Position numbers and translations under genes: made by a program | From: Streptomyces novaecaesareae | GTDB lineage: Bacteria; Actinomycetota; Actinomycetes; Streptomycetales; Streptomycetaceae | DNA: 64,000 nt | NCBI RefSeq assembly: GCF_000716875.1 | Contig: NZ_JNWQ01000044.1 | Coordinates: 1-64,000, forward strand | Direction: 5' to 3' | The notes under the pieces: generated by a model | Database searches by the model: none | Told to the model about the DNA's origin: nothing | Seen by the model: the letters and a program-made list of their open reading frames with translations, nothing else | Shown: piece by piece, positions 55,957 through 64,000 of the stretch | How the letters are laid out: every line of letters begins with the position of its first letter | How positions within the stretch are numbered: position 1 is the stretch's first letter

Positions 55957-56293
55957 CACTGCCTCCTGGACGTCGTCGTCCACCACCCGGCCAGGCCTTG
56001 TGGGCCACGGGCGCGGTTAACGGTCAATAACCAACCTGAGGGGAGGTTAGCGCCACCCGGCCCGCTTGACCGTTCCGCCTCCCAAGAGGAGGGCAAAGTC
56101 ACAGCTCCAGGCCTTGCTACCAGCGGGTACACCCGTCCGTTCCGCGACCTCCGCACAGACCGCCCGGCCGACCCCTTGACAACCGGCGGTTTTTCCGGGG
56201 CGTCGGCCGTGCGGCTACAGTCACGGCTGTTCTCCCCTCGCCTTTCCCCTCGCCCGACGACGCGCCCGAGGCCCACCGAGGAGGCAGCCCCCG
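55957..56293. other. 337-base divergent intergenic region
   Basis: It lies between divergent genes for the B12 subunit and the M23 peptidase. Features seen are an imperfect palindrome GGTTAACGGTCAATAACC near 56014-56031 and a small hairpin CCTCC-N5-GGAGG at 56078-56092. TTGACA at 56176-56181 has no -10 partner at proper spacing. No gene or riboswitch was recognised. Confidence 0.5.
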
Positions 56294-57097
56294 ATGGCTC
56301 CCGAAGCAGCCGCCCGCCCGACCCGTGCGGAGCTGCGCCTCGCCGCCCGTGAGCAGTCCCGCGCCCAGCGCCGCGGCGCCGCCAAGGCGGCCACCCGGAC
56401 GGCGCTGCTGCGGATCGCACTGCCGTCGGTGGCCGCGCTCGGGGTCGCCGCGGCGGCGGCGATCACGGTGCAGGGGGAGGCCGACCAGCAGCGGGCCGAG
56501 GCCGCCGGACGGGTGCCGCCGCAGTCCGCCGGCGCCCCGGACGGCACGACCGCCAGGACGGCGGCCCAGCAGGTGGCCGCGGCCGGCGGCCAGGCCCAGG
56601 CCTCGCGCGGGGACGCCCGCCAGCCGCTGGCCGGCGCCCAGCCCACCGACGCCCCGACCGCGCAGCCCACCGCCGAGCCGACACCCGAACCGGTGAAGCC
56701 CAAGGTGGTCATGCCGGTCGCGCAGCACGGCCTCGGCGAGCTGTTCGGCGAGGCCGGCACCCACTGGGCCAACCGCCACACCGGCATCGACTTCCCGGTG
56801 GACGGCGGCACCCAGGTCATGGCCGTCACCGACGGCACGATCCGCACCCAGTGGAACCCGTTCTACGGCTACATGTCGATACTCAAGATGCCCGACGGCA
56901 CCGAGGCCTGGTACTGCCACCTGCGGGCGTACAAGGTCCGCAAGGGGCCGGTGAAGCAGGGCGACGTGATCGCCTTCGTCGGCAGCAGCGGCAACAGCAC
57001 CGGGCCGCACCTGCACTTCGAGATCCGGCCCGCCAACGGCAGCGGGCCGGTCGACCCGCTGCCGTGGTTCCTGGCCAACGGCCTGGACCCCCGCTAG
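56294..57097 (+). CDS. M23 family metallopeptidase
   Basis: 267-residue membrane-anchored peptidoglycan endopeptidase. The cytoplasmic N-terminus (about 40 residues, Arg/Ala-rich) precedes one transmembrane helix (RIALPSVAALGVAAAAAIT), then an Ala/Gln/Pro/Thr-rich stalk to about residue 135. The LytM domain holds HTGIDFP (His and Asp zinc ligands), YCHLRAY and the HLH motif in GPHLHFE, all catalytic residues present. ATG 56294 has GAGGAGG 9 bases upstream. It is convergent with pcrA, 18 bases away. The role is probably cell-wall turnover or growth. Confidence 0.92.
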   Translation: MAPEAAARPTRAELRLAAREQSRAQRRGAAKAATRTALLRIALPSVAALGVAAAAAITVQGEADQQRAEAAGRVPPQSAGAPDGTTARTAAQQVAAAGGQAQASRGDARQPLAGAQPTDAPTAQPTAEPTPEPVKPKVVMPVAQHGLGELFGEAGTHWANRHTGIDFPVDGGTQVMAVTDGTIRTQWNPFYGYMSILKMPDGTEAWYCHLRAYKVRKGPVKQGDVIAFVGSSGNSTGPHLHFEIRPANGSGPVDPLPWFLANGLDPR

Positions 57098-57115
57098 AGC
57101 CGCAGCTCCGCAGAG

Positions 57116-59740
57116 CTACAGCTTCTCGACGGGCGCGTAGCGCAGCAGCAGCTGCTTGCGCCCGTCCGCGCCGAAGTCGACGGTGGCCTGCGCCCGGTCG
57201 CCCACGCCCGTCACGGCCACCACCGTGCCCAGCCCGAAGCTGTCGTGGGTGACGCGGTCGCCGACCGCGAGCGAGACGGCCTCGCGCTCCACGACCCTGC
57301 CGCCGCGCCGCGCGGACTGCCCCCAGCCCGCCTTCGGGGAGGCCCCGGCGGACGAGGAAGACCGCGAACTGCCGCCCCCGGACGAGGACTTGCCCCACGA
57401 GGAGCCCGAGGAGAAGCCGCGCTGGACGGGCGCCTGCGCCGCCCCCGTACGCTTCCACTCCACCAGCGCCTCCGGGATCTCCTCCAGGAACCGCGAGGCC
57501 GGGTTGTACGCCGGCTGCCCCCAGGCGCTGCGCAGCACCGAGCGGGTCAGGTACAGCCGCTCGCGCGCCCGGGTGAGCCCGACGTACGCCAGCCGGCGCT
57601 CCTCCTCCAGCTCCTTGACCTGGTTGAGCGCCCGCATGTGCGGGAAGATCCCGTCCTCCATGCCGGTCAGGAAGACGACGGGGAACTCCAGGCCCTTGGC
57701 GGTGTGCAGGGTCATCATCGTGATGACGCCCTGCCCCTCCTCGTCCTCGTCCGGGATCTGATCGGAGTCGGCGACGAGGGCGACCCGCTCCAGGAAGTCA
57801 GCCAGCGAGCCGACCGGCGGGGTGCCCTCCTCCCCGGCGTCCGGCCGCTCGCCCGGGTCCTGCTCGTAGTCGAGGGCGACGGAGGCGAGCTCCTGCAGGT
57901 TCTCCACCCGGGTCTCGTCCTGCGGGTCGGTGGAGGCCTGGAGCTCGGCCAGGTAGCCGGTCTCCTCCAGGACGGCCTCCAGCACCGCCGCCGGGCCCGC
58001 GCCCGACTCGACCACCTGGCGCAGCCCGGCCATCAGGGTGTTGAACTTCTTCACCGCGTTGGCCGAGCGCGCGGCCATCCCGTAGGCCTCGTCCACCCGC
58101 TGCAGCGCCTGGGCGAAGGAGATCCGCTCGCGCGCGGCCAGCGCGTCGACCATCGCCTCGGCCCGTTCGCCGATGCCGCGCTTGGGCACGTTGAGGATCC
58201 GGCGCAGCGGCACGGTGTCCTCCGGGTTGGAGAGCACCCGCAGGTAGGCCAGGACGTCCCGGACCTCCTTGCGCTCGTAGAAGCGCACCCCGCCGACCAC
58301 CTTGTACGGCAGGCCGACCCGGATGAACACCTCCTCGAACACGCGGGACTGGGCGTTCGTCCGGTAGAAGATCGCAACGTCGCCGGGCTTGGCCTCGCCC
58401 TTGTCGGTGAGCCGGTCGATCTCGTCGGCGATGAACTGCGCCTCGCCGTGCTCGTCGTCCGCGACGTAGCCGATCACCTTCTCGCCGTGGTCGCCCGCCG
58501 TCCAGAGCTTCTTCTCGCGGCGGTTGGCGTTGCGCTCGATGACGGCGTTGGCGGCGCTGAGGATGGTCTGGGTGGAGCGGTAGTTCTGCTCCAGCAGGAT
58601 CGTGGTCGCGTTCGGGTAGTCCTCCTCGAACTGGAGGATGTTGCGGATCGTCGCGCCGCGGAAGGCGTAGATCGACTGGTCCGCGTCACCGACCACGCAC
58701 AGCTCGGCCGGCGGCACCTCGGCGAGGTGCGCGGCGGCCGGGTTCACGAAGTCCCCGTCCGCGGTGCGCTTGGGCGCGGCGGCGACGGATCCCCCGCTGA
58801 GCTCGCGGACCAGCATGTACTGGGCGTGGTTGGTGTCCTGGTACTCGTCGACCAGGATGTGCCGGAACCGGCGCCGGTAGTGCTCGGCGACGTCGGGGAA
58901 GGCCTGCAGCAGGTTCACCGTCGTCATGATGATGTCGTCGAAGTCCAGCGCGTTGGCCTCGCGCAGCCGCCGCTGGTACAGCGCGTACGCCTCGGCGAGC
59001 TTCTTCTCCATCGGGTTGGCGGCCTGGTCGGCGAAGGTCTCCTCGTCGATCAGCTCGTTCTTGAGGTTGCTGATCTTCGCGGTGAAGGACTTCGGCGGGA
59101 ACTGCTTCGGGTCCAGGTCGAGGTCCCGGCAGACCAGCGACATCAGCCGCTGCGAGTCGGCCGAGTCGTAGATCGAGAAGCTGGAGGTGAAGCCCAGCTG
59201 CTTGGACTCGCGGCGCAGGATCCGCACGCAGGCGCTGTGGAAGGTGGACACCCACATCGCCCGGGCGCGCGGGCCGACCAGCGCCTCGACGCGCTCGCGC
59301 ATCTCGCCGGCGGCCTTGTTGGTGAAGGTGATCGCGAGGATCTCGCCCGGCTGCACCCCGCGGGCGCCCAGCAGGTACGCGATCCGGTGGGTCAGCACCC
59401 GGGTCTTGCCCGAGCCCGCACCGGCCACGATCAGCAGCGGGGAGCCCGCGTGCAGGACCGCCTCGCGCTGCGGGTCGTTCATCCCCTCCAGCAGCTGCGC
59501 CGGGTCGATCACCGTCCGGGCGGCGCCGTTGCGGTACCAGGCGTCCCGCTCGGCCTCGACGGCGTGGTCGGTCTGGAAGAGCCCCTCCGGGATGGCCTCC
59601 TCGTAGGCGTCGTACGGGACGTCGTCCTCGTACGGCGGGGGCTCCTCGTCGACGGCGTCGATCGGTGCGGCGGGCTGCTTCGACCCGGCGGCGGGTGCCT
59701 CGAAACCGGGGAGCGGGAGGTCGTCAAAGAGGCTACTCAT
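57116..59740 (-). CDS. pcrA: ATP-dependent DNA helicase PcrA/UvrD
   Basis: 874-residue superfamily 1A 3'-5' helicase acting in nucleotide excision and mismatch repair and in recombination control. An acidic, disordered extension fills residues 1-85; LEGMNDPQREAVLHAG (Q-motif) and Walker A GAGSGKTRV follow, then TFTNKAAGEM, LVDEYQDTNHAQY (DExx box), GDADQSIYAFRG and the C-terminal motifs VTMMTLHTAKGLEF-type and YVGLTRARERL. A Ser/Gly-rich linker leads to a C-terminal Tudor-like domain. ATG 59740 is preferred over 59773. No ribosome site is present; an exact PafBC-type promoter ends 10 bases before the ATG, giving a nearly leaderless mRNA and suggesting induction by DNA damage. Confidence 0.96.
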   Translation of the reverse strand: MSSLFDDLPLPGFEAPAAGSKQPAAPIDAVDEEPPPYEDDVPYDAYEEAIPEGLFQTDHAVEAERDAWYRNGAARTVIDPAQLLEGMNDPQREAVLHAGSPLLIVAGAGSGKTRVLTHRIAYLLGARGVQPGEILAITFTNKAAGEMRERVEALVGPRARAMWVSTFHSACVRILRRESKQLGFTSSFSIYDSADSQRLMSLVCRDLDLDPKQFPPKSFTAKISNLKNELIDEETFADQAANPMEKKLAEAYALYQRRLREANALDFDDIIMTTVNLLQAFPDVAEHYRRRFRHILVDEYQDTNHAQYMLVRELSGGSVAAAPKRTADGDFVNPAAAHLAEVPPAELCVVGDADQSIYAFRGATIRNILQFEEDYPNATTILLEQNYRSTQTILSAANAVIERNANRREKKLWTAGDHGEKVIGYVADDEHGEAQFIADEIDRLTDKGEAKPGDVAIFYRTNAQSRVFEEVFIRVGLPYKVVGGVRFYERKEVRDVLAYLRVLSNPEDTVPLRRILNVPKRGIGERAEAMVDALAARERISFAQALQRVDEAYGMAARSANAVKKFNTLMAGLRQVVESGAGPAAVLEAVLEETGYLAELQASTDPQDETRVENLQELASVALDYEQDPGERPDAGEEGTPPVGSLADFLERVALVADSDQIPDEDEEGQGVITMMTLHTAKGLEFPVVFLTGMEDGIFPHMRALNQVKELEEERRLAYVGLTRARERLYLTRSVLRSAWGQPAYNPASRFLEEIPEALVEWKRTGAAQAPVQRGFSSGSSWGKSSSGGGSSRSSSSAGASPKAGWGQSARRGGRVVEREAVSLAVGDRVTHDSFGLGTVVAVTGVGDRAQATVDFGADGRKQLLLRYAPVEKL

Positions 59741-59750
59741 GGCAATGACG

Positions 59751-59772
59751 AGTCTATGGCCACCCACCGACA
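59751..59772 (-). promoter_or_regulatory. Exact match to RecA-independent DNA-damage (PafBC) promoter of pcrA
   Basis: On the minus strand TGTCGGTG (59772-59765), N8, TAGACT (59756-59751) fits TGTCRGTG-N8-TANNNT exactly, preceded by T as in the extended motif. The -10 end is 10 bases before ATG 59740. Confidence 0.78.
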
Positions 59773-59810
59773 AGCCCGCCCGGCCCGGGGAAACCGGACC
59801 GGGCGGGCTT
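59772..59810 (-). terminator. Terminator after the response regulator gene
   Basis: Arms aagcccgcccgg (59772-59783) and ccgggcgggctt (59799-59810) are exact complements, with partial inner pairing. It lies 18 bases beyond the regulator stop and abuts the pcrA promoter. Confidence 0.85.
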
Positions 59811-59827
59811 GACGCCGGGCGCGGGGC

Positions 59828-60529
59828 TCAGACCAGGCGGCGGGCGGTGGCCCAGCGGGTGAGCTCGTGCCGGTTGCTCAGCTGGAGCTTGCGCAGGACG
59901 GCGGAGACGTGGCTCTCGACGGTCTTCACCGAGATGAAGAGCTGCTTGGCGATCTCCTTGTAGGCGTAGCCCCGGGCGATCAGGCGCAGCACCTCGCGCT
60001 CGCGCTGGGTGAGGCGGTCCAGGTCCTCGTCGACCGGCGGGGTGTCGGTGGCGGCGAAGGCGTCCAGGACGAAGCCGGCCAGCCGGGGCGAGAAGACCGC
60101 GTCGCCGTCGGCGATGCGGAAGATCGCGTTCACCAGGTCGGTGCCGGTGATGGTCTTGGTGACGTAGCCGCGGGCGCCGCCGCGGATGACGCCGATGACG
60201 TCCTCGGCGGCGTCCGACACCGACAGCGCCAGGAACTTGACCCCTCCCTGCTCCCCCATCAGCCCGGCCGAGCGGCGCAGCACCTCGACGCCGCCGCCGC
60301 CGGGCAGGTGGACGTCGAGCAGCACCACGTCCGGCCTGGTCTCGGCGACGACGCGGACCGCCGAGTCCACGTCGTCGGCCTCGCCGACCACGTCGATGCC
60401 GGTCACCTCGGTGCGGCCGATCTCGGCCCGGACCCCCGTCCGGAACATCCGGTGGTCATCCACCAGCACGACCCTCGCAGTGCGCCCCGAGCCTTCGGCC
60501 GGGGCCCCCATCGGCGCTGCCTCAGTCAT
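59828..60529 (-). CDS. LuxR/NarL family response regulator
   Basis: 233-residue two-component response regulator. The receiver domain has VVLVDDHRMFRTG (acidic pocket), the phosphoacceptor Asp in VVLLDVHLPGG, the Ser/Thr position in LALSVS and the Lys in YVTKTITG. The C-terminal LuxR HTH (LTQREREVLRLIARGYAYKEIAKQ... to KLQL) occupies the last 65 residues. It overlaps the kinase gene by 8 bases and is its cognate partner. A TGTCCCT-N10-AGGGACA repeat in the nearby divergent promoter region is a candidate binding site. Confidence 0.94.
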   Translation of the reverse strand: MTEAAPMGAPAEGSGRTARVVLVDDHRMFRTGVRAEIGRTEVTGIDVVGEADDVDSAVRVVAETRPDVVLLDVHLPGGGGVEVLRRSAGLMGEQGGVKFLALSVSDAAEDVIGVIRGGARGYVTKTITGTDLVNAIFRIADGDAVFSPRLAGFVLDAFAATDTPPVDEDLDRLTQREREVLRLIARGYAYKEIAKQLFISVKTVESHVSAVLRKLQLSNRHELTRWATARRLV

Positions 60530-61982
60530 CAGTTCTCTCCATCTCCAGCTCGACCTCGGTACCGCCGCCCGCCGCCGGCCGCACCCGAGCGGTGCCGCCG
60601 TTGCGCTTCATCCGGCCGATGATCGACTCCCGTACGCCCATCCGGTCCTCCGGCACCGTGTCGGGGTCGAAGCCGGGCCCGTGGTCGCGGACGAACACCG
60701 ACACCGTCCTCCCCTCCACCTCGGCGTAGACCTGGACCGGTCCCCCGCCACCGTACTTGGCCGCGTTGACGGTCGCCTCCCTCGCGGCCTGCATCTGTGC
60801 CGCGATCCTCTCGTCCATCGGGCAGTCGCCGACGATCACCAGTTCGACCTGGACGCCGTGCCGGTCCTCCACCTCGGCGACGGCGGCGCGCAGGGTCTCC
60901 GCCATGGTGTCCGGCGCGGCCTCGGCGGCGGCCTCCGGGCGGTACAGCCAGAGCCGCAGCTCGCGCTCCTGCGAGCGGGCCAGCCGCAGCACCTCCTTGG
61001 GGTCCTCGGCCCGGCGCTGGATCAGGGTCAGGGTGTGCAGCACGGAGTCGTGGATGTGCGCGGCGATCTCGGCCCGCTCCTGGGCGCGGATGCGCGCGGT
61101 GCGCTCGGCGCCGAGGTCCTGCCACAGCCGCAGGCCGTACGGGCCGAGCAGCACCAGCACCCCGGCGAGCACCGCGAGCGAGGCCTCGATGACCGAGCCG
61201 ATCGTGGAGCCGCTGCCCTGCATGGCGAGCAGCGCGATGGTGCCGGCCACCGCGAGCAGCACACCGGCGCCGACCCGGGTGTACGCGCCGCGCCGCTTCT
61301 CGCCCTCCTCGATGCCGAACCAGCGCTGCCAGCGCGAGTCGTCGGCCTGCCGCCAGACCAGCGCGACGCCGACGCCGATCGCCAGCAGCGGCCAGGTGTA
61401 CGGCTTGGCGGTCTGCCAGCCGAGCACGTTGAGCAGGGCGATCAGGCCGATCACGACCATGACCAGGGCGGCGAGCTGGCCGAGGCCGCCCTGCCCGCCC
61501 TTGGCCGCCGGCGCCGCCTCCGCCCCCTCGGCGGGCGCCGCCGTCGGCTCGCCCTGCAGCGTGTGCTGGAGCAGCCGGCGCAGCCGGCCGAGCCAGCCGC
61601 CGGCGGGGGCCTTGCTCAGCAGGCCGCCCTGCAGCCCGGGCGCGGCCGGGACGAACACGCCGTTGAGGTACATCCACTGGGCGCCGCCGCGCGCCGAGGG
61701 CTCGCCGATGCCGATCGGCACCACGAACCAGAACGCGGCGTACAGCAGCGCGCCGATCCCCTGCGCGAAGAACAGCAGGACGAAGGCGAACCGCACCCAC
61801 CGCACCGGCAGCCCGAGGTGCACCGCCAGGCCGTGCGCGACGCCGCCGAGCATCCGCCCCTGCGGGCTGCGGTAGAGCCGGCGGTACGGCGGCCTGCCGC
61901 TGTCGGGCGCACCGGGGTCGGCGCCGGCCGACTGCGCGGCGTCGGGGGCGATGGTTCGGGGATCGGTACCGGGGGCTGCCAC
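60522..61982 (-). CDS. PspC domain-containing sensor histidine kinase
   Basis: 486-residue membrane sensor kinase. An N-terminal PspC domain (RLYRSPQGRMLGGVAHGLAV, then a transmembrane pair) is followed by an additional pair or two of hydrophobic helices, the HisKA_3 helix with phosphoacceptor His in AAHIHDSVLHTLTL, and an HATPase_c domain with N-box ATVNAAKYGGGG and G-box VRDHGPGFDPD. The domain order matches LiaS/MacS-like envelope-stress kinases of actinobacteria. GTG 61982 is used. It overlaps the response regulator gene by 8 bases and is divergent from another PspC protein gene 134 bases away. Confidence 0.93.
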   Translation of the reverse strand: MAAPGTDPRTIAPDAAQSAGADPGAPDSGRPPYRRLYRSPQGRMLGGVAHGLAVHLGLPVRWVRFAFVLLFFAQGIGALLYAAFWFVVPIGIGEPSARGGAQWMYLNGVFVPAAPGLQGGLLSKAPAGGWLGRLRRLLQHTLQGEPTAAPAEGAEAAPAAKGGQGGLGQLAALVMVVIGLIALLNVLGWQTAKPYTWPLLAIGVGVALVWRQADDSRWQRWFGIEEGEKRRGAYTRVGAGVLLAVAGTIALLAMQGSGSTIGSVIEASLAVLAGVLVLLGPYGLRLWQDLGAERTARIRAQERAEIAAHIHDSVLHTLTLIQRRAEDPKEVLRLARSQERELRLWLYRPEAAAEAAPDTMAETLRAAVAEVEDRHGVQVELVIVGDCPMDERIAAQMQAAREATVNAAKYGGGGPVQVYAEVEGRTVSVFVRDHGPGFDPDTVPEDRMGVRESIIGRMKRNGGTARVRPAAGGGTEVELEMERTDD

Positions 61983-62026
61983 GCCACCGATGGTTCCACG
62001 CGCGCGCCCGCGGGCGCATCAGGGTG

Positions 62027-62050
62027 TGTCCCTAGCCCGTCTCAGGGACA
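62027..62050. promoter_or_regulatory. Inverted repeat TGTCCCT-N10-AGGGACA in the PspC divergon
   Basis: Exact 7-bp arms at 62027-62033 and 62044-62050 stand between divergent genes for the PspC kinase and the PspC/toast-rack protein. It is a candidate operator for the response regulator encoded at 59828-60529. A weaker related sequence, CAAGTCAGGGTAC, follows. Confidence 0.5.
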
Positions 62051-62116
62051 AGTCAGGGTACGGGCAGGGGTGCTCCCGGTTGGGCCGGACCGGCCCCTGC
62101 CGGAAGGATGGTGCCC

Positions 62117-63547
62117 ATGACCGAGGACCACCGCATCGAGGAGGCCGGGCCCGCCGCCCCGCCGGAGCCGGAACGCCCGCCGCTGACCCGGGCCGAGCAC
62201 CACCGCGTGGTGGCCGGTGTCTGCGGCGGCCTCGGGCGGCACCTGGACATCGACCCGGTGGTGTTCCGGGTGGTCACCGTGGTGCTCTGCCTCTCCGGCG
62301 GCCTCGGACTGTTCCTGTACGGCCTGGCCTGGCTGATCGTCCCGACCGACGACGAGTCCAAGGGCCGCGGCGGGCGCACCGAGCTCCAGCGGGTGCTCAC
62401 CGGCCGGGTGGACGGCCAGTCGATCGGCGCGGTGCTGCTGACCGTGATCGGCACCGGGGTGTTCTTCTCCTCGATGGGCGACGGCGGCCAGATGTTCCCG
62501 CTGCTGCTGCTCGCCGGCCTGGTCTTCCTGGCGGTGCGCTACGACCCGGAGCGCCGCCGCGGCCGCGGCCGGGGTCGCGGGCGCCGGCACGGCGGCCCGT
62601 ACGACCGTCACTTCCCCGAGTCCGCGGGCTACGCCTGGCCCCGGCCGGAGCCGGGCGAGGCGGCCGCCGCCGAGCACGCCGCGCCGAGGGCCACCGGGAC
62701 GGTCCCCGCCGACAGCCCGGCCCCCGGCGCGAGCGGCTACCTGTGGGATCCTCGCCACCCCGAGCGCAACCCGTACGGCGCGAGCTCCGCGACCCCCACC
62801 CCGCCGTTCGGCACCCCGGTGCCGCCGGCCGGCGGCCCGGCCCAGCCCTGGTGGCAGCGGACCGACCTGCCCGAGGGCGACCCGCTGCGCAAGGAGCGCG
62901 CGAAGCGCCGCCCCGAGCCGGCCGTGGTGCGCCGCCCCCGGGAGCGCTCGGCGCTCGGCTTCTTCGGCTTCCTGCTGGCGATCGGCGCGGCCGCCGCGGT
63001 CTGGGCCGTCCAGGCCGACCACCACAACCCCACCGTGGCGAGCGCGACGGTGCTGGCCACCGCCCTGCTGGTGGTCGGTCTGACCCTGCTGGTCGGCGCG
63101 AAGTTCGGCCGGGCCCGCAGGCTCGCGGCGACCGGCCTGCTGCTCACCCTGGCGCTGGCCTTCGTCGGCCACTCGCCGGACGCCGTGCAGAACGCCGTCG
63201 GGCAGCGCGACTGGACCGTCACCGCGGCCTCCGACCTGCACGACCGCTACAACCTCGGCGCCGGCAACATCAAGCTGGACCTGGCCGGGCTCGACCCGGC
63301 CGGCGCCACCCTCGCCACCAAGGTCGACCTCGGCGCAGGCGAGCTGACCGTCATCGTGCCGGCCGACGTGACGGTGGACGTGACCGCCCGGGTCGGCCTC
63401 GGCGACGTCACCGTCCCCGGCGACCGCGGCAACAGCACCGGGCGCCACACCTATCTGATCGGCCCGGCCGGCGGCCAGGCCTCCAAGGGCACGCTCAACC
63501 TCGAACTCGGAATCGGGATCGGCAACATCAAGGTGGTCCAGCAGTGA
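62117..63547 (+). CDS. PspC domain-containing protein with toast-rack C-terminus
   Basis: 476-residue membrane protein. The PspC domain (HHRVVAGVCGGLGRHLDIDP and a first transmembrane helix VVTVVLCLSGGLGLFLYGLAWLI in part) is followed by one or two further helices, an Arg-rich then Pro/Gly-rich cytoplasmic linker (about 150-265), three more helices (about 275-355) and a C-terminal beta-helix-like toast-rack domain (YNLGAGNIKLDLAGL, VDLGAGELTVIVP, GIGNIKVVQ), as in LiaF. ATG 62117 has GGAAGGA 8 bases upstream. It likely represses or tunes the adjacent kinase, by analogy with LiaF-LiaS. Confidence 0.9.
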   Translation: MTEDHRIEEAGPAAPPEPERPPLTRAEHHRVVAGVCGGLGRHLDIDPVVFRVVTVVLCLSGGLGLFLYGLAWLIVPTDDESKGRGGRTELQRVLTGRVDGQSIGAVLLTVIGTGVFFSSMGDGGQMFPLLLLAGLVFLAVRYDPERRRGRGRGRGRRHGGPYDRHFPESAGYAWPRPEPGEAAAAEHAAPRATGTVPADSPAPGASGYLWDPRHPERNPYGASSATPTPPFGTPVPPAGGPAQPWWQRTDLPEGDPLRKERAKRRPEPAVVRRPRERSALGFFGFLLAIGAAAAVWAVQADHHNPTVASATVLATALLVVGLTLLVGAKFGRARRLAATGLLLTLALAFVGHSPDAVQNAVGQRDWTVTAASDLHDRYNLGAGNIKLDLAGLDPAGATLATKVDLGAGELTVIVPADVTVDVTARVGLGDVTVPGDRGNSTGRHTYLIGPAGGQASKGTLNLELGIGIGNIKVVQQ

Positions 63548-63753
63548 GGAAGCACCGGCTCGACCTGTTCTCGCTGATCGCGGGCGCGCTGTTCACCGTG
63601 CTCGCCCTCGTCTACCTCGTCGCGGCGCTCGACGACCGGTCGGTGAACGGACGGATCGTCATCCCGGTCACCTTCATCGTGCTCGGCGTCGGCGGCCTGG
63701 CCGGCGCGGTCGCGGCGGTGGCCCGGCGCGGCCGCCCCGACCGCGAGGACTAG
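63544..63753 (+). CDS. Small two-helix membrane protein
   Basis: 69-residue protein with two transmembrane helices (about 8-30 and 38-60), a short polar turn (DDRSVNGR) and an Arg/Asp-rich tail. GTG 63544 overlaps the stop of the PspC/toast-rack gene (GTGA, 63544-63547), so translation is coupled and a shared role in envelope stress is likely. No family name can be given with confidence. It is convergent with the Rieske gene. Confidence 0.82.
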   Translation: MRKHRLDLFSLIAGALFTVLALVYLVAALDDRSVNGRIVIPVTFIVLGVGGLAGAVAAVARRGRPDRED

Positions 63754-63785
63754 GGGGTTTCTTGCGAGCCCGCAGGCCCCGGGCC

Positions 63786-64000
63786 TCAGCTCTGCTGCGG
63801 GCCCAGGGTCAGCTTGTCCCCGTCCTTGGTGACGGCGTACTTCGGCAGCGGCTTGACCGCCGGCCCGTTGACCACCGCGCCGGTGGCGGCGTCGAACCGG
63901 GAGCCGTGGCAGGGGCAGTACAGCTGACCGTTCTTCGGGGCGTCCACCGCGCAGCCGGAGTGGGTGCACACCGAGGAGAGGCCGCAGTACTGGCCCGCCT
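63786..64000 (-). CDS. Rieske (2Fe-2S) protein, truncated by window end
   Basis: C-terminal 71 residues of a Rieske protein; the gene continues past base 64000. The cluster motifs CTHSGC (Cys, His, and a second Cys that can form the disulfide) and CPCHGSRFD (Cys and His) are complete. After them come the usual [17 protein letters not shown] and a terminal strand. The spacing fits the small secreted actinobacterial Rieske proteins with an N-terminal lipobox or Tat signal rather than the large cytochrome bc1 subunit, but the missing N-terminus prevents a decision. Confidence 0.88.
   Translation of the reverse strand, partial: AGQYCGLSSVCTHSGCAVDAPKNGQLYCPCHGSRFDAATGAVVNGPAVKPLPKYAVTKDGDKLTLGPQQS

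Noticed and set aside
56176..56221. TTGACA ... TACAGT as a sigma-70-type promoter of the M23 peptidase
   Set aside because: The spacer is 34 bases, far beyond 16-19, so the pair cannot work as one promoter.
55957..56293. Cyclic-di-AMP (ydaO-type) riboswitch upstream of the M23 peptidase
   Set aside because: Such riboswitches control some streptomycete wall hydrolases, but no matching conserved core could be recognised in this leader.

Overview
The window is 64 kb of very GC-rich chromosomal DNA, with dense GTG/ATG starts, GGAGG-type ribosome sites, lipobox lipoproteins and GC-rich hairpin terminators. Content and gene order (nucleoside ABC operon-cdd-deoA, sdhCDAB, SCO4848-type membrane protein beside a D-Ala-D-Ala carboxypeptidase, trpS, mdh-DUF3017-folD, purNH, sucCD, MoxR/SWIM cassette, pcrA) point to the chromosomal core of a Streptomycetaceae actinomycete (Streptomyces or Kitasatospora). 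No rRNA, tRNA, CRISPR, prophage or insertion sequence was recognised.

Layout. 1-2.6 kb: a 5'-truncated MFS exporter, an alpha/beta hydrolase and a Uma2-family protein, with a strong palindrome between the first two. 2.6-9.8 kb: a minus-strand nucleoside uptake and salvage operon (BMP lipoprotein, ATPase, two permeases, cytidine deaminase, thymidine phosphorylase). 10-17.4 kb: M20 amidohydrolase, a coenzyme-B12 mutase large subunit without its B12 domain, an SDR, a secreted tripeptidyl-aminopeptidase-like hydrolase, an OHCU-decarboxylase-like protein and a lipoprotein. 17.6-21.1 kb: sdhCDAB. 21.1-31.3 kb: cell envelope genes, ending in three polymer-synthesis genes (a GT2 enzyme, a GT2-CDP-glycerol glycerophosphotransferase fusion and a paralogous glycerophosphotransferase). 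31.3-45.2 kb: housekeeping genes (2H phosphoesterase, trpS, CNNM/CBS protein, mdh, folD, purN-purH), membrane proteins and a LuxR-HTH/sigma-like membrane regulator. 45.2-47.3 kb: sucCD.

47.6-55.4 kb holds the most interesting unit: a MoxR ATPase-DUF5682-VWA operon divergent from a SWIM zinc-finger-DUF5691 pair. The divergent intergenic region carries two face-to-face sequences fitting the RecA-independent (PafBC/RecA-NDp) DNA-damage promoter consensus TGTCRGTG-N8-TANNNT: one exact on the SWIM side, one with a single mismatch on the MoxR side. A third exact match sits directly upstream of the pcrA/uvrD helicase gene 7 kb away. This suggests that the uncharacterised cassette belongs to the same damage regulon as the helicase.

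55.5-64 kb: a free-standing cobalamin-binding subunit (possible partner of the mutase at 11.5-13.1 kb), an M23 peptidase, pcrA, a LuxR-type response regulator with a PspC-domain kinase, divergent PspC/toast-rack genes, and a Rieske protein cut by the window end. Three TCA units (sdh, mdh, suc) lie within 30 kb, each with its own control region. All functional assignments are read from sequence motifs and family knowledge; no database search was run.
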